Shown here in pieces: positions 1 to 13,300 of a DNA stretch of 64,000 nucleotides. The stretch comes from Polytrichum commune (taxonomy: Eukaryota; Streptophyta; Polytrichopsida; Polytrichales; Polytrichaceae): the NCBI GenBank assembly GCA_950295325.1, contig OX485804.1:39990001-40054000 (forward strand), read 5' to 3'. The notes under the pieces were generated by a model, which had not been told where the DNA came from, did not search any database, and worked only from the letters and a program-made list of their open reading frames with translations. Numbering within the stretch: position 1 is the first letter of the stretch; every line of letters starts with the position of its first letter. A program made the position numbers and the translations under genes.

Positions 1-2401
1 GGGAGGGACCTAGGAGTTGGTTGAAGCCGCGTGCGTCGCAGCACTGGCAGGTGTCCTGGAAGGTAGTAACAACGTAGTGTCTCTATAGCATAGGTGGCCA
101 TTTTTGTTCAATTTCGTCGTCAGGGAGGGAAAAGAGGAGAGAGAGAGTCGCGCTCTGCGCGTCCAAGTCGAGTGGGGGCCCGCGGCGTGTTTGTTGTAGA
201 TGTTTTTTTTTGGTGGAGGCGGGTTGTCACGGTGTGTGTAGCGAATGTGGAGGTGTGTGTCGTCAGCGGGGTTTGGATCTGGATGTGTTTTCGTGTGCGT
301 CTCTCGCTTTCAACAGAGGTGTTTGAAAGTGTGGCTGGAGCAACAGCTCATGTGTGCGTCTCTTCGGATACCGCTTCCTTTTAGAACTTTGGAAGAGGTT
401 GTTGTACTGTGAAAGCCTTCCGCTGAGTTATCTAAGATTGATACCTCTTAAGTTCGGGTGTAAGGAGCCTTAGGACCTGCTTGTTATCATCGTGCTCGAT
501 TCTCGAATTTTTTCTTTGGTCAGTGACCCGACCTTCTATAAGCATATCCTGATTTCCGAGCCTCTTGTGACAAAACGCAAGGGTTTGCAGCTCCGATTGT
601 ACAGGTTTTTATGTCCAGGTTGCTCTGCCGTTCCTTTTGGATGAATTGGACGTAGTGAATGCAACTTGAGCTTCGTGATGCTTTTCATCGAAGCATACTC
701 TTACGACTAGTGGCTTGAAGGCCGTGAACGTTGTTCCCCTTTGTCATAAACGGAAGTACAAACTTGTCTGGGATTGATCAGCTGATTATACATTTGCAAG
801 CCAATGTATACTCCTATCGCCAGCCTTGAGTTGTGTCCCCTGTTTGATCGCAGCTGTATGTACTCTTCAACGTATCCTTCGCAATTTTGAGAATTTAGTG
901 TCTTTCAGGGCCCAGCGACATGAAAGAGCCAGCAGCTGTGATTTGCAGGAGTTTTTCGTTCTCGTTGTACCGTGATTGAAAGGAATTTAGCGTGGCGAGG
1001 CACTGCGATCGAATTTGAAAACCTTAGGATGGAAAGACCTATATTGTGCACGAATTTTCTTGGCGTTGAGTGCAGTATGATAAATGGATTCTCATTTCCA
1101 GTCTCCTTTTCCATGTCTGAACGAATACCTAGTATCATGTACGCAATTGAGGTAGTTTATAGCGGAAGGGAGTGGTGTCCGTACTATGCATCACATTATA
1201 TTGCAAATTTACGTTGTCTTTTAGTTAGAGATTTCCACCAGCACGTAGCGCTAACTCATAATCTGAAGCTTCTTCGTGCTATTTTGATTCCATGTGCTTT
1301 TCACAGGCAGTTGTGGTAAATGACATCCTCATTGAAGATCTATTTTATGGGTTGCTGCAGAACTATCCAGCACGTTCATAGAGGATTGTGGTGCAATCAA
1401 GGGGGCTTTGAATGGGGAAGAAAAGTGGATATATGCCAGAGACGCCTGTGTTTCTTGGCACAACAAATGTAAACCAGGCTCGCAAGCAGCGTGGATGGCG
1501 ATTGGCTATTTTCATAACCTTCTTCAGTATCGACATTTTGTTTTCACTGGTGCGTTTCAAACCTGTCCAACAAAGCCTCATTTGATTCACATTATGTGGT
1601 CGCTCCTCCCTGATAAGCATGGAGAACGAAGGGTTTTCAATATGAAGAAATACGTTCTTTACTGGACAAAATCTCTCAGTTTTACTCGTTGCTACTTTTT
1701 GTGCATGGAAAGGACCATACATGCAGCAATCTGTCCTGGTCATTACACACGTTTTAGTTTTGATTTTAACGGTCACGAAGTAGCCTTGCGTATCTAGGCT
1801 TGCTCTTCATTTAGAGAGCAGTGTGCTTACAATCAGTTGCATTTGTGGCGAGGACTGTATGCAAACGCACACAATGGCTCAATGGCCCTATTTGGGGAGG
1901 AATTGTGACCATGGGCCAGCCTAGCCCCAAATTGAACTTCCTCCTCTTCCACATACCAAATCAAGTTAGACGTAATTTGAATATTATGATATTGGTAGAT
2001 AAGGCATATGGCTGTGGTCTTCCTTACAGCTATGGTTTAAATCCTTTTGAAGGAGATTGTGTTTGAGTCTGTAGTGTGCTTTTGTGGCCATTTGAAATTG
2101 CAGGGCCTCCCTGAAAGTTTTTCTGACATTTATTCTTTGAAGGCAATTGCATTATCGTTGCACTTGTTGTTTAGCTGGGACGTACTGAAATTGTATTATC
2201 TCCTGTAGTTTGGGCATCGCAGGCACAGTGATATGTTACAATATGGGCTGTGGAGTCCTGGCATTAATTCCAGCATTGGATGTAAACAGCACGCATTGTC
2301 CTGGACACCTTCAATTTGTATCTTAATTATTGCATCTAAGAAATAGAGTACAAGAATGTGTAGAGTCTAACGGCTTCACTTCATATGTTCTGGTTTTGCA
2401 G
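1..2401 (+). other. 5' region of the ABC transporter gene; first coding exon unresolved
   Basis: No confident coding exon is visible here. The first recognisable transporter exon opens at a probable acceptor (ttttgcag before 2402) and has no in-frame ATG, so at least one upstream exon must exist. One weak candidate is the ATG at 920, just after a tttcag acceptor-like site, which reads MKEPAA to a possible phase-0 donor (gct|gtgatt). The other open frames in this stretch look like chance. The stretch probably holds the promoter, 5' UTR and 5' introns, but no TATA box could be assigned. Confidence 0.4.
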
Positions 2402-5400
2402 CTTCTATTCACGACTGTGCATCTTTGGAGTGCTAAATTCGACTTCTCATTGCAAGGGCTATGGAGTTCCTTGACGAATTTCACTAGGGATACTTCAGAT
2501 CTAATTGTTCTCAGCTGCTTGCGAGTTTTAAGTCTTTCAGCCTTAGCTTATTGGGGAAGCAGGCTTTCTTGGTTTGAGGCAGAGGCCAAGGAGAAGGCAA
2601 AACTCAAACCCAAGGTCAGAAAAGAAGAGCACTGTAATGGCAATTTGCCCCAAAATGGGAAATTTCGAAATGGTGAAACAAATGGTGAGCTCAGACAGCC
2701 ACTATTGGGCAAAAAGGAGGTCAAGATTACCAAAGTGCCCACTGCATATGAAGATTGGTTCTCAGGATCATCTAAGAAAGATGTTGTCCTGTTTGTTGTT
2801 TTTCTAATCTGCACTGCATTTCAGGTAATCCCTCTCATTTAGCCGTCACCCTTTGAGTAAGCTAATTCTATTTGTGGACCAGCAATGTGTACTGGAGGCT
2901 CCTGTGCATTCTTCATCCCTAATTTCATCAAGGTTTTTAATGTAGTCATATATTTATTCCATAGTGCACTAAGTATCTCCACTGTCTTGATTCCATCCTC
3001 TATTTCATTTTTTTCCCTATATTTTCAGAACCGGGTTTCTATGATAGGTGACCTAACCTTCACGAGTTTATTCTCTAGACAGAGTGGTTGAGTAAAGGGT
3101 AGTTCTCAACTCGTAACTTGCATCATGAAGTTGGTGCTTGGCTTAGAGTGGGTCAATGGCAATGTTGTTGCTTGGCCAGAGAGTTGAGTGCAGTAATTGT
3201 CTGATGGTTTGGAGTTTTGTCTGGAGTGCAGGCTTATGTGGGGGCCAAGTGCGTGGGATTCTATTTTGATGACAAGCATAGGCTTTTCAACGTGCGGGCT
3301 GAAATATGGCAAGGTATCTTGATGGGCACTACTGTCATTTGGATCAATGCAGAAAGTTCCATGTTAACAAGAGTTGTGGACGCGAACCGTGTTCTTGGGC
3401 GTGCACTTTTCTTGGACTCAATTCGGAGCCGATCAGAGAATGCTTGTGTTACTGTTCATACAAACAGGTAATATTTCTTTGAAATCTTTAGTGCAAGCTC
3501 CACTGGTTGTGATAATTTTACTATCACGATTTTTAGTTTGTTTGCTACACAGGCTCTTTGCAGCAGCGTAGAGGATAACCAATTGACTGCATAGACATGC
3601 GTATTTTTAATAACTCACAGTAGGTTTTACATGCATTAGTAAAACGTCGTAATTAGTGTATGCCCTCAATTTTTCTGTCAGACAGTATGAACATATTAGC
3701 ACAATGGAACTACAGCCATTCTATGCATAGTTTACCTGTATTGCACTGGTTAGCAGAATGAAAGTACAGCTATTCTATACAAAGTTTGGCTGTATTGCAC
3801 TGGTTAACCACTATTCATATGCTTGCTGTGGGAGCAGGGGAATTGCTGTTGATGTTGAAGAAACTGAGGAAGGTACCCTGAGAGGCGACAAGGGAGTGAA
3901 GAATGAGGTGGAGGTTGACCAAACTAGCTACTTGTATCGAGCCATTTCGCTGGCTCGGGGGGAAGCCTATCTACTTGCTTGCGCTTTTCTGTGTCTTGGT
4001 GTTTCATCCCTCTCGAGCTTAATTTTGCCCAACTACCAGGTCTGTGTTTTCCTCTTCTTCATACACCCTTGTTCTACTTCCATAGCATTGACAGTCAGGG
4101 GAGGGTATTAAAACAGTACAGTCCATGTGTAATTTGCTCTATTTCTATACAACTCAATTAGGAACATTACTTGTAGATTTGTGAAGTTCATTTTCATTTG
4201 GATGGTGCAAATGTTGTTGTTTGATGCAGGGCCGAATTTTAGATCATGTGATTCAAAGGGCGGTTGCTCTCTTCAGGAGGGATGTACTGCTGCTGATTGC
4301 TTTCAGCTTAGTTACTGGCCTGTTTGAGGCTGTGCGAAATCTTTGCTTTGCAGTAGTAGGAAAGCGTGTCTTGAAGACTCTGCAGGACAGACTTTTCATT
4401 GGCATTATTATTCAAGATATTGCATACTTCGATGGCACTACATCTGGCGAGGTGGGCGTGCTACCTCCAAACTGAGACTAGAGGTTGCCTGAAAGCAAGA
4501 AAAGCAGTAATTATTCAGTACCTTGCAACCGAATGCTGTTTTGATCTCATCAGCTATGCGAAGCAAGGTGTTTTTTATTTTCTGATCAAAGATGGCATTA
4601 AGCATTATTCTGAAGTAGTCCTAATAAAAATTCAACTTATAATATTGTCAGAACTCTAAGCATCTGCTTGGAGATTAAGGGTTGAAATGGGTGGGATTTC
4701 AAATATTTTAATATTAGAATAGCACTATCTTATCTCGCTTCATTATCACTGAGCAAATGTGAGTGTCTGTGAACAGCTCACTTCAAGGCTTACCAATGAT
4801 GTCTCATCAATGGCGGAGCCTGTTAACTGGATGCTTTCTGCACTACTGCGCAACTGCCTATCTCTTATAGGCGGATTTACTATGTGTTTCATCATAAGTT
4901 GGAAGTTGAGCATGTTGGCTTTCACAACAATGGCACCAATTATGCACATCACAGCTGTGTACTCTAGGTATGAGAGTCGCAATTTGTGCTTATTGCTTTT
5001 GTTTTTAATTTGAAATTTTCAAATACTGTCTTGTCTGGTTATGGTTTTGAGACTGCCCATCAATCTATGTTCTTTTTTGGTTTTGAACAGATGGTCCAGG
5101 GAACTCAATCGCAAGCGTTATGCACTGCTTGCAGAGGCGAATTCAGCTGCCTCTGAAGCCATTGGTAATATCCGCACAGTCCGGGCGTTTTCTACCGAAG
5201 ATGTAGAGTTGGATCGCTTCAAGTCAAAGACCCTTGCTGCCATGCAAAAGGGTGTAAGGGATGCTTTTGCTTATGCTGGAGCTGTTGCTGTCAACGATTG
5301 GCTGGATCTGGGTGCCTCAGTGCTGATACTTTGGTAGATTGCTGTGCCTTGTGTCCCTGAACTATTGTAGATGTGTTAGTTCATATATGCAGAATAGTAG

Positions 5401-7427
5401 AATACTTCATTGAACAATAACCTATGTCATTAGCCTTTTGGACCAGAACTTGAAAGTTGTGTGTACCGTATGCAGGTATGGAGGAGTGCTGGTGATGAAT
5501 GATCGGCTGTCAGCTGGCAAGCTGATTACATTTCAGTTGTATTGGAATCAAATTCAAAGTGCATACCAAAGTATAATGTCAGTTCTTATGTCATTGACAA
5601 GGGCAGCTGGAGCTGCACAGAGGGTCCTGTCTTTGGTGGATGCTCTCCCGGATATAGACCGCAATGCAGGCACCAAGGTTTCTACTCTTGATGGAGAAAT
5701 CAAGCTAGATAACGTTCAATTCTACTATCAAATGCGTCCTGAACACCCTGTAATTTCGGGTGTCAACCTGACTGTTGGTAGGGGAGAAGTGTGTGCACTT
5801 GTTGGGCGAAGTGGCGGTGGCAAGTCAACTATTGTACACCTGCTGATGCGGTTTTATGACCCCACAGGAGGGCGCATCTTATTGGATGGTTGGGATTTGA
5901 AAGATCTCAATCTGAGATCTGTTCATAAGCACATGGGTTTAGTGGCTCAGGATACACAAATGTTTGCATGTTCAATTGAAGAGAACATCACGTATGGACT
6001 GTCACATTATACGCAAGAGGAACTTGAAGAGGCTGCCAGGTGCGTTTTTTTTCCAAGGATCCCCTTTTACTCATGCACCTGCAGTTCTTCCACTTTACAA
6101 TTGAGCTTAAAGTATTTCCTTAAAATTAGAGTTGAATATTAGAGAAGCCATTTACTTAGCATAGTTCAATAAGCTGTAACCATGTGCTCACCAATGATTG
6201 CTTGACATTGATAAATGTCTCTGGAGACTGGATGAGCTGATCATTTTGTATCCTAAGGTCTAGATTGACACTGTAAATGATTTTCTTTTTGGTTGTATTT
6301 GACATTCTTAATTGGTCAAGACTGTTAAAGAGTTTGCAACCTCTTTGCAGGTATGCAAATGCCCATGACTTTATTACAAGGTTTCCAGAAGGCTATGCAA
6401 CACGCGTTGGGGAAAGGGGGGTTCGACTTTCTGGTGGACAACGCCAGGTACGTCCATGTCTAAGCATTTTCCTTGATGTCCAAAGATTGGCTATAGAATC
6501 GGAGATGGGTTAGGAAAAGAATCTGTTTCTGAAAAAAATAATGGCTTCATGTCAACATTTTTGAGGAGAAGTCATGCTATGTAATATGAGTGGTTGGGTA
6601 TGAAGATGATGAGAATGGCTGAAATGGACGTGAGAGGTTAGGTTTAGAGGTGAAAAGGTATATTGTTAAGATCATATCTTGTACATTAAATAAACCAAGA
6701 AATATCATGAAATGTAGGTGAAAACTTGCGTGCCTAAAAGCTTAATAATTACTGTACTCAAATAAAGTAGTTTAAAAATCTGTTCATGGTAGTGCAAAGC
6801 AAGGCCAAGGTCCTATTATCAAAATTGAAAATATGATACCCATTTTGGCATTTTGGATAAATTCAGCGTATTGCCATTGCACGAATGCTGCTACGACGGC
6901 CAAAAGTTTTGCTGCTAGATGAGGCAACAAGTTCGTTGGACACGGAGAGTGAGGCTTTGGTGCAGCAAGCACTGGACCGACTCATTGGAGAGGGAGGGCG
7001 CACCATTGTGCTGGTTGCACACCGACTGTCTACAGTGCGTAATGCTGATAACATTGCCGTGCTAGATAAGGGTTCTCTTGTTGAACAGGGAACCCATGAT
7101 CAACTTCTCCTGAAAAGTATGACACTACTCTTAACCTTCATGGTTTAGCAAGTGACTTGTTGTTTTCGATGTCATTAATTTCTGAATAGGGATTTGTATG
7201 AAATGCTTGGAAGATGTTTACCTTTTACAGCGGTTTCACATGTGGAAAATTCTGACAAAGTTTTGGTGATAACAGAGACTGGTGTATATGAAAGGCTTGT
7301 GAGGAGGCAACTACATAAAGTGAGCAATCGCATTATGGAAGAGGATCCAGAAGAGCTGGATGCAGCTGCTGACACAATTGACACATTGTTGGAGGATGAG
7401 ACATCCAACTCCAAATTGTCATCCTAA
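2402..7427 (+). CDS. TAPL/ABCB9-type half-size ABC transporter, 5' end incomplete
   Basis: Exons read 2402-2824, 3232-3467, 3838-4039, 4230-4451, 4777-4967, 5091-5333, 5476-6039, 6351-6447, 6867-7116 and 7276-7427, all with GT..AG and matching phases; 2580 nt give 859 residues plus a missing N-terminus. Residues 1-200 hold extra hydrophobic segments ([45 protein letters not shown]) that resemble the TMD0 of animal TAPL. The six-helix core follows from about 250 to 530. The nucleotide-binding domain is intact: Walker [10 protein letters not shown] (about 616-624), Q-loop AQDTQMF, signature LSGGQRQ (720-726), Walker B VLLLDE (740-745) and H-loop His 778. In animals TAPL is a homodimeric lysosomal peptide exporter; a vacuolar peptide transporter is an inference here. 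The linker has a RQPLL dileucine-like motif that could direct it to the tonoplast. It ends in an acidic tail ([15 protein letters not shown]). Plant ABCB26/27 are other possible relatives. Confidence 0.88.
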
Positions 7428-8110
7428 CGGATGGCACTTGGTGTCTTTCCCTTCTAATTAGAGGGTTTTCAAAGAGTTTTCTCTTTGGACAAAGTGCAGG
7501 TTATTGTATTCCTCATTGATAAATCCTCACCTGCAAAGTTCACCTTGTTCAAGAGGTGTACAAGACACCTTGTTGCCACTGGGCAGGGAAAAGAAAGACA
7601 AAGCCTGCAGATCTCTATCCGAGAGGGATGTGCTCCTCACCGTCTTGGAAACTGCCACTAGTGGAGAATGAGGTTACCTGTGTAGTTATAGTCAATTTTT
7701 ACGGCGTGCTGTAGGTGCACACATTCACCGCCTATTTCCTTACTGAGCTATGCTACAACCTGATGGTCGCGTCTGTGATGATCCTTACCTTGTGAAGGCT
7801 CTATTTTGGCCTTGAATTGACCTAGTGAGTTTTTGAAGTTCACCTCAATCCGGATTTACGTCATTATGAATGCTGTGGCTTATTTCTATCACGATTTCTA
7901 AACATATGTCTCCCACTGTCCTTCCTACATTCTGTCACCATCATTGACATGGAAGGCTGTTGTACAAGCCGGTGATCACAGACTCTTCGCTTGCTTTGAA
8001 GGATAGGAGGATCTATTGCCACCTGGATTTAATTATTGATGTATTATATCATTAAGTGATAGCTGAAAGCAGATTAAGTTAGTTTGAGATGGCGTAAATA
8101 AACCTCAATG
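7428..8110 (+). other. 3' UTR of the ABC transporter gene
   Basis: This is non-coding sequence after the transporter stop codon. An AATAAA hexamer at about 8097-8102 is the likeliest polyadenylation signal, giving a 3' UTR of roughly 680 bases. No other gene is seen. Confidence 0.45.
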
Positions 8111-8489
8111 TTTTTGCTGTCCAGTTGGCAAGGAAACGGAAGCATCCTGGAGCATGGATCTTGTGTTAAAAAATTGTGATGGACTTTCAACAGTGGCAAT
8201 TCGGAGATGCAGCTGTGTGCAATGGTGAATGTTCGGTGTTGGAGCAACAACAATTATTAGGATCTGAAAGAACATAACTTTTTAAACTGGTAAACTGCGT
8301 GAATGTTCTACGACATGTTAAATGTGACTCTTCAAACAGACAGGAAGGAAATGTGTGCCAAATGAAATCGAGCTCAATTACTAGAAGCCACGGAGTATTG
8401 ATGCATGTGTTCTTCAATTGACATTAGAATACCATTGACATTACTTCAAAGGTTAAAGATGCAAAAACACATGCATTGTTGAGCTGTGT

Positions 8490-8705
8490 CCTTCGATGGG
8501 ATCTAAGGATGGACACCACAAAGACAAGTATTTAAAATGTATTAAGTATTCTACCCCCTCGACAGTCAACACAATTAGGGATACTGATATGGCCAGTCAA
8601 GAAGAAATGATAATGAATGAAATACTTGTATGGGCTCTAGAAACTATGAGGGAATTGGTTATGATCTTGAACTGCATAATCATCTTGCACTAATATCCTA
8701 GATGA
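8490..8705 (-). repeat. Reverse, diverged copy of the roughly 300-bp dispersed repeat family
   Basis: Read on the minus strand, this stretch follows the same order of blocks as the copies at 35625, 41930, 44430 and 49570: a ctaggatat block, then cgagatgatt-like, then cctcatagtttc, then attcattatca, then gacagtcaacacaatta near the other end. It is the most diverged copy I found. Confidence 0.55.
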
Positions 8706-8739
8706 AGTGAGTGAATGGTATTAATACTTGTTCAAGGGT

Positions 8740-9510
8740 TGAACAATCGCATGCCCTTGAATTGTGGTTTTGAAGGCAGGTTGAGTTTGGAGTGGGAATG
8801 TATTCAATCTCAAAACTGGAGGTGAAGGTGGGATTGTGACCCTTCCCCAACCTATATTAGAGTTATTTGTCAAGTAAAGGGGATGAAACCATGAGTTTTG
8901 TCCCAAATCTTGAGTTTAAGAGAAAGAACTACTCTACACTTGACAATGAACATAATCGGGAGGACATATGTATTAAAGTTTTTTAATAAATCAACAAACT
9001 TGTACTTCTGATAACCATGACTAATCAAGGGTAGTCCAATTTTCAATTTGATTTTTATGCATATGTTTCATCATAAATTTGCTAATGCAACAAGAGTTTT
9101 ATTAGCTAAATATAACTATTATAAATTAGAGAACATGAAAATGAACTAAATTATACCATTGTACTTTATACCCGTCCAACAACATTTGTGTAAACTGAAC
9201 ACATCCTTAGAAAATTTGGGGGTCCTCTTAGGTGGGTTAATCCGTAATGTCCTATGCGACCAAAATTTGGTCATAAACATATCGCATTGACTCCTTTGGA
9301 ACTAGTTCAGATGGTTTATGGATTGAACTACTCCTCTTGTTCATGTTCAGGTTTGCTATGTGGATAATTTTGATTAACCATAGTTAGCTATCCTTGGATT
9401 AATTAAAAAAATGAGAGTGTGCTCTCAACTGATTTACAATGGAATCAAATCCTAAACACTTGCTTGACATTTGTCACCTCCGCAATTCAAGGGCATGCAA
9501 TTGTTTAGGA
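8740..9510. repeat. Inverted-repeat element of about 770 bp
   Basis: The block at 8744-8767 (core gcatgcccttgaatt) returns in inverted form at 9480-9503 with about 22 of 24 bases matching. The interior is AT-rich with no coding sequence. This looks like a non-autonomous DNA transposon; no clear target duplication was found, so the superfamily is open. Confidence 0.5.
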
Positions 9511-9853
9511 GGCCAACATATCCTAAACATGTTCCTTTTTTCGTTTGTTGATCCCTATGTGCAAATGACTCCCAACTAATATGAAAATTTGCATGACACT
9601 CAAACACATCATATCCTAACACATCCACCGCTGGAAGTTTTCAATTGGACACGTGTTGGTGGCCATGAATCCACATGGAAGGCATGCAATCGTGGCACCA
9701 CTACCTCAACTCGCAAAGCTTCCCAAAACATCACAAAATCACAGGTTCCAAGATTCATGAGCCGAACAAAATATTACTCCCTCTTTTGAACAAGGGTAAA
9801 ACATTTCGTCATTCAGAGATGATTCGAGTGGAGGTTTTCGATCAAAAGAGCAA

Positions 9854-9868
9854 CCCCCCCCCCCCCCC
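9854..9868. repeat. Poly-C tract of 15 bases
   Basis: Uninterrupted run of 15 C. It lies about 530 bp upstream of the KASI start codon, outside any recognisable repeat element. Confidence 0.9.
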
Positions 9869-9892
9869 ACATTTAATTTCTAAACTGCTGCC

Positions 9893-10394
9893 CCTATAAA
9901 CCACTATCGACATCCCTAGTAAAATCTCCTGCACAACATAACTTCAACATTGAAAACGCGGACTGCGAGTAGGCCCGTGTCGAAGCCGCAAACAACATGT
10001 ATACGGTTGGATTTGTGAAGAAAGCGTTAAGATCGTTGCAATGGGGTGTCCCATTTATTTTTGTTTGTGTGTGTGTTTGTTTGTGGGCAGGTGTGAGGGG
10101 GATTGGGCGTGGGAAGGGTAGGGGTTAAGAGTGGGTTTTGCATGACCATAGATCCTAAGCCCCCGTCAACTAAGCCCCTCGTTAGCTCCTCTCCTACTCC
10201 GCCGCACCGAGGCGCGGGTGTCCTCGGGTTCTCCTCCCGCGGGCTAGCTACTCCACACTCCCCTTCGCTTTCGTTTTCTCGGCGAGCCTCTCTCTGTGGG
10301 TCTTTCTTTCTCCCTCTTCTCTGTTGCTCGCGTTGTCCCTTCGCCTCGAGCTTCTGCGAAAGCCTCGTTGGCTAGCTCGCGCCTTCCGCCTGCC
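9893..10394 (+). promoter_or_regulatory. Putative promoter and 5' UTR of KASI
   Basis: A TATA-like CTATAAAC at about 9893-9900 lies 500 bp upstream of the start codon. The last 130 bases before the ATG are strongly pyrimidine-rich (ctctct, ctttctttctccctcttctc), as in many plant housekeeping-gene leaders. The transcription start cannot be fixed by eye, and an alternative TSS closer to the pyrimidine tract is equally possible. Confidence 0.35.
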
Positions 10395-13300
10395 ATGGCC
10401 GCCCCAGCAGCCATGCTGCCCCGCTACGACGGGTTGCGCTCCCCCGCGTTCCCCACGGGTATGGGCAATGGGATTGGGGGCGCGATGATGGCGAAGAAGG
10501 CAGTGGGAGTGAGGAAGGGAGGGGTGAGGGCGATGGCGGTGAGCGCGCCCAAGAGGGAGACGGACCCTAAGAAGCGAGTGGTGATCACGGGGATGGGTCT
10601 GGTGTCGGTCTTCGGCAACGACGTCAACACCTTCTACGACAAGCTGCTGGAGGGCACGAGCGGGATTAGCCTCATCGACCGCTTCGACGTCTCCAAATTC
10701 CCCACCAAATTTGCGGGCCAGATTCGGGGATTCGGCTCGCAGGGCTACATTGATGGGAAGAACGATCGCCGCCTGGACGACAGCTTGAGGTATTGCCTGG
10801 TCAGTGGCAAGCGAGCTCTCGAAGACGCTGGCCTCGGTGGAGAACATCTCAATCAGGTGACAAACACAACACAACACAACACAACAGAATACAAACGCTT
10901 TGTGGATTAGTCTTGCTTGCTTGCTTGTGTTCAGTTAGTGCAGCCCGTATTGGGAATGCATACCTATATGGAGGTGTATGAGTCCTTCGTATGGAGTCTC
11001 TTACAGTCGGAGCAGTCGACACAAGTTCGTGACATAAGCAATGCATTTGAATAAGGGTGTCACGGAAGAATGTGGTGTAAGATTGTAGCGTGCACATCGA
11101 TTGTACATGTGGATTGGTGGAACCCTTATTGGGAATGCATACCTATCTGGAGCTACAGCCTTCATATGGACTCTGTTTTACTCGGAACATTCGACATAAG
11201 CTCGTGACAAAAGCAATGCATTCGAATAAGTATGTCACTGAAAAATGTAGTGTAGGATTGTAGCGTGCACGTCGATTGTACATGTGGACGTTCCTGAGTT
11301 GGTGCGGCCCTTATTGGAGATGCGTACTTATATGGAGTTATAGCCTTCGTATGGACTCTCTTAGGCTTGGAGCTCGTGACATAATCGATGCATTTGATTA
11401 AGGAGTCACGGAAAAATGTAGTGCAGGATCTTAGTGGGCACATAGATTATACATGTGGATTGGTGCAGCCCTTATTGGAAATGCATACCTGTATGGAGTT
11501 ATAGCCTTCGTATGGACCCTCTTATGCTCGGCGCTCGTGACTTAAGCTCGTGATGTAGACAATGCATTTGAATAAGGACGTCATGGAATAATGTAGTGCA
11601 GGATTGTAGTGGGCACATTGATTGTGCATTTGGATGTTCGTGAGTTGGTGCAGCCCTTGTTGGGAATGCATGCATGTATGGAGTTATAGCCTTCATATGA
11701 ACAATTTTATACTCGGAGGAGCGACATATGACATAAGCAATTCATTTGAATAAGGATGTCACGGAAAGGTAGTGCAGGATTGCAACGTGTACAATGATTG
11801 TACTTGTGGACGTTCCTAACACAGTTAACGAGAGGTGGTGGCAACTTGGCACAATTCGATTAGAGAGTTGGAATTTCTGCACAGCGAGCAATGCCAGAGC
11901 TTCATATTATGGTTCTCTCTAATTGGAATAGTGCTTCAAATATTTGGTCAAATCTGTGTGGAGTGAGTTGGCATCAGTTGTATACATTAGAAACCTGGAG
12001 AATGTGGGGAAAGCCTTCAATCTAAGGTAGCTCTCTTGTGTCAATATATATGCAGGTCGACAAGCAAAGGGTTGGGGTTCTTATTGGTACTGGCATGGGT
12101 GGGCTTACGGTATTCTCAGATGGTGTCCAAGCCCTAGTGGAGAAAGGCTACAAAAGAATCACGCCATTTTTTATTCCTTATGCCATCACCAACATGGGTT
12201 CAGCCCTGTTGGCTATTGATCTGGGGCTCATGGGGCCGAACTATTCGATCTCCACAGCATGTGCAACCTCCAACTATTGTTTCTACGCTGCAGCAAACCA
12301 TATTCGGAGAGGAGAGTCGGATATAATGATTGCTGGAGGCACGGAGGCAGCTATTCTCCCTATTGGCCTCGGTGGGTTTGTCGCATGTCGAGCACTGTCG
12401 CAAAGAAATGACAGCCCAGAAACTGCCTCAAGGCCTTGGGACAAGGATCGTGAGGGTTTTGTCATGGGTGAGGGTGCTGGTGTTTTGGTGAGTTACAAAG
12501 CACACTCATATTTATCTATATCATATTGCAAGAAATTCAGGCTGCTTGTATTGCCAGCCAGAGTGGTATCTTCTTGTGAGGGACAATGATGAGTACTTGA
12601 GATTGGCCACTCACTTGTAAAGCACTTACTGATCTCCAGGTGATGGAAAGTCTGGAGCATGCATTAAAAAGAGGAGCACCAATTGTTGCTGAATATCTTG
12701 GAGGTGCAGTTACCTGTGATGCCTATCACATGACTGACCCCCGAGCTGATGGGTTGGGTGTCTCTACTTGCATTGAAAGGAGTCTGGAAGATGCAGGAGT
12801 TTCTCCTGAAGAGGTACTGTAACCTCAGATATTCAAAATTATGGTTATGGACTGTAATTTACTAAGGAAGGCGGAGTCAGAAAATGCACAGGACTAAATC
12901 TAGTTTCTGAGTTGCAAAGATAATTGCATCGGCCTCTCTGCAGCGTACTTCAATTCTATTTGGGGGGTTTGTATCTTCTTCGTGGCTGTTCTGAACTACA
13001 GAAGTTTTACTTACAGGTCAACTACATCAATGCTCATGCAACTTCAACAATTGTGGGAGACTTAGCTGAGGTCAATGCACTTAAAAAGGTTTTCAAAGAT
13101 ACATCAGACATCAAAATGAATGGAACTAAGGTAAGAGCTCTTGTTGTTCTTTCACTCTTTAGTTTTAGTTATAGTGTTTGTTTTAAAATACTTTCTTGCT
13201 GATGGGTTTCATGTCCATGCTTGTGGACACACTGGGGTTAAGTTGGTATGTTAAACAGGACCCAATCATTTGAAACTGATATAAAAGACGAGATGTGAAC

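Noticed and set aside
94-384. Open frame near the window start
   Set aside because: It has no ATG start and its Val/Arg/Trp-rich content looks like translated GT-rich leader sequence.
1363-1797. Overlapping open frames on both strands
   Set aside because: Neither shows domain-like composition, splice context or a recognisable family; both strands being open is typical of chance.
10248-10877. Minus-strand open frame of 209 codons over KASI exon 1
   Set aside because: It is an antisense shadow of a GC-rich coding exon; KASI on the plus strand is unambiguous.
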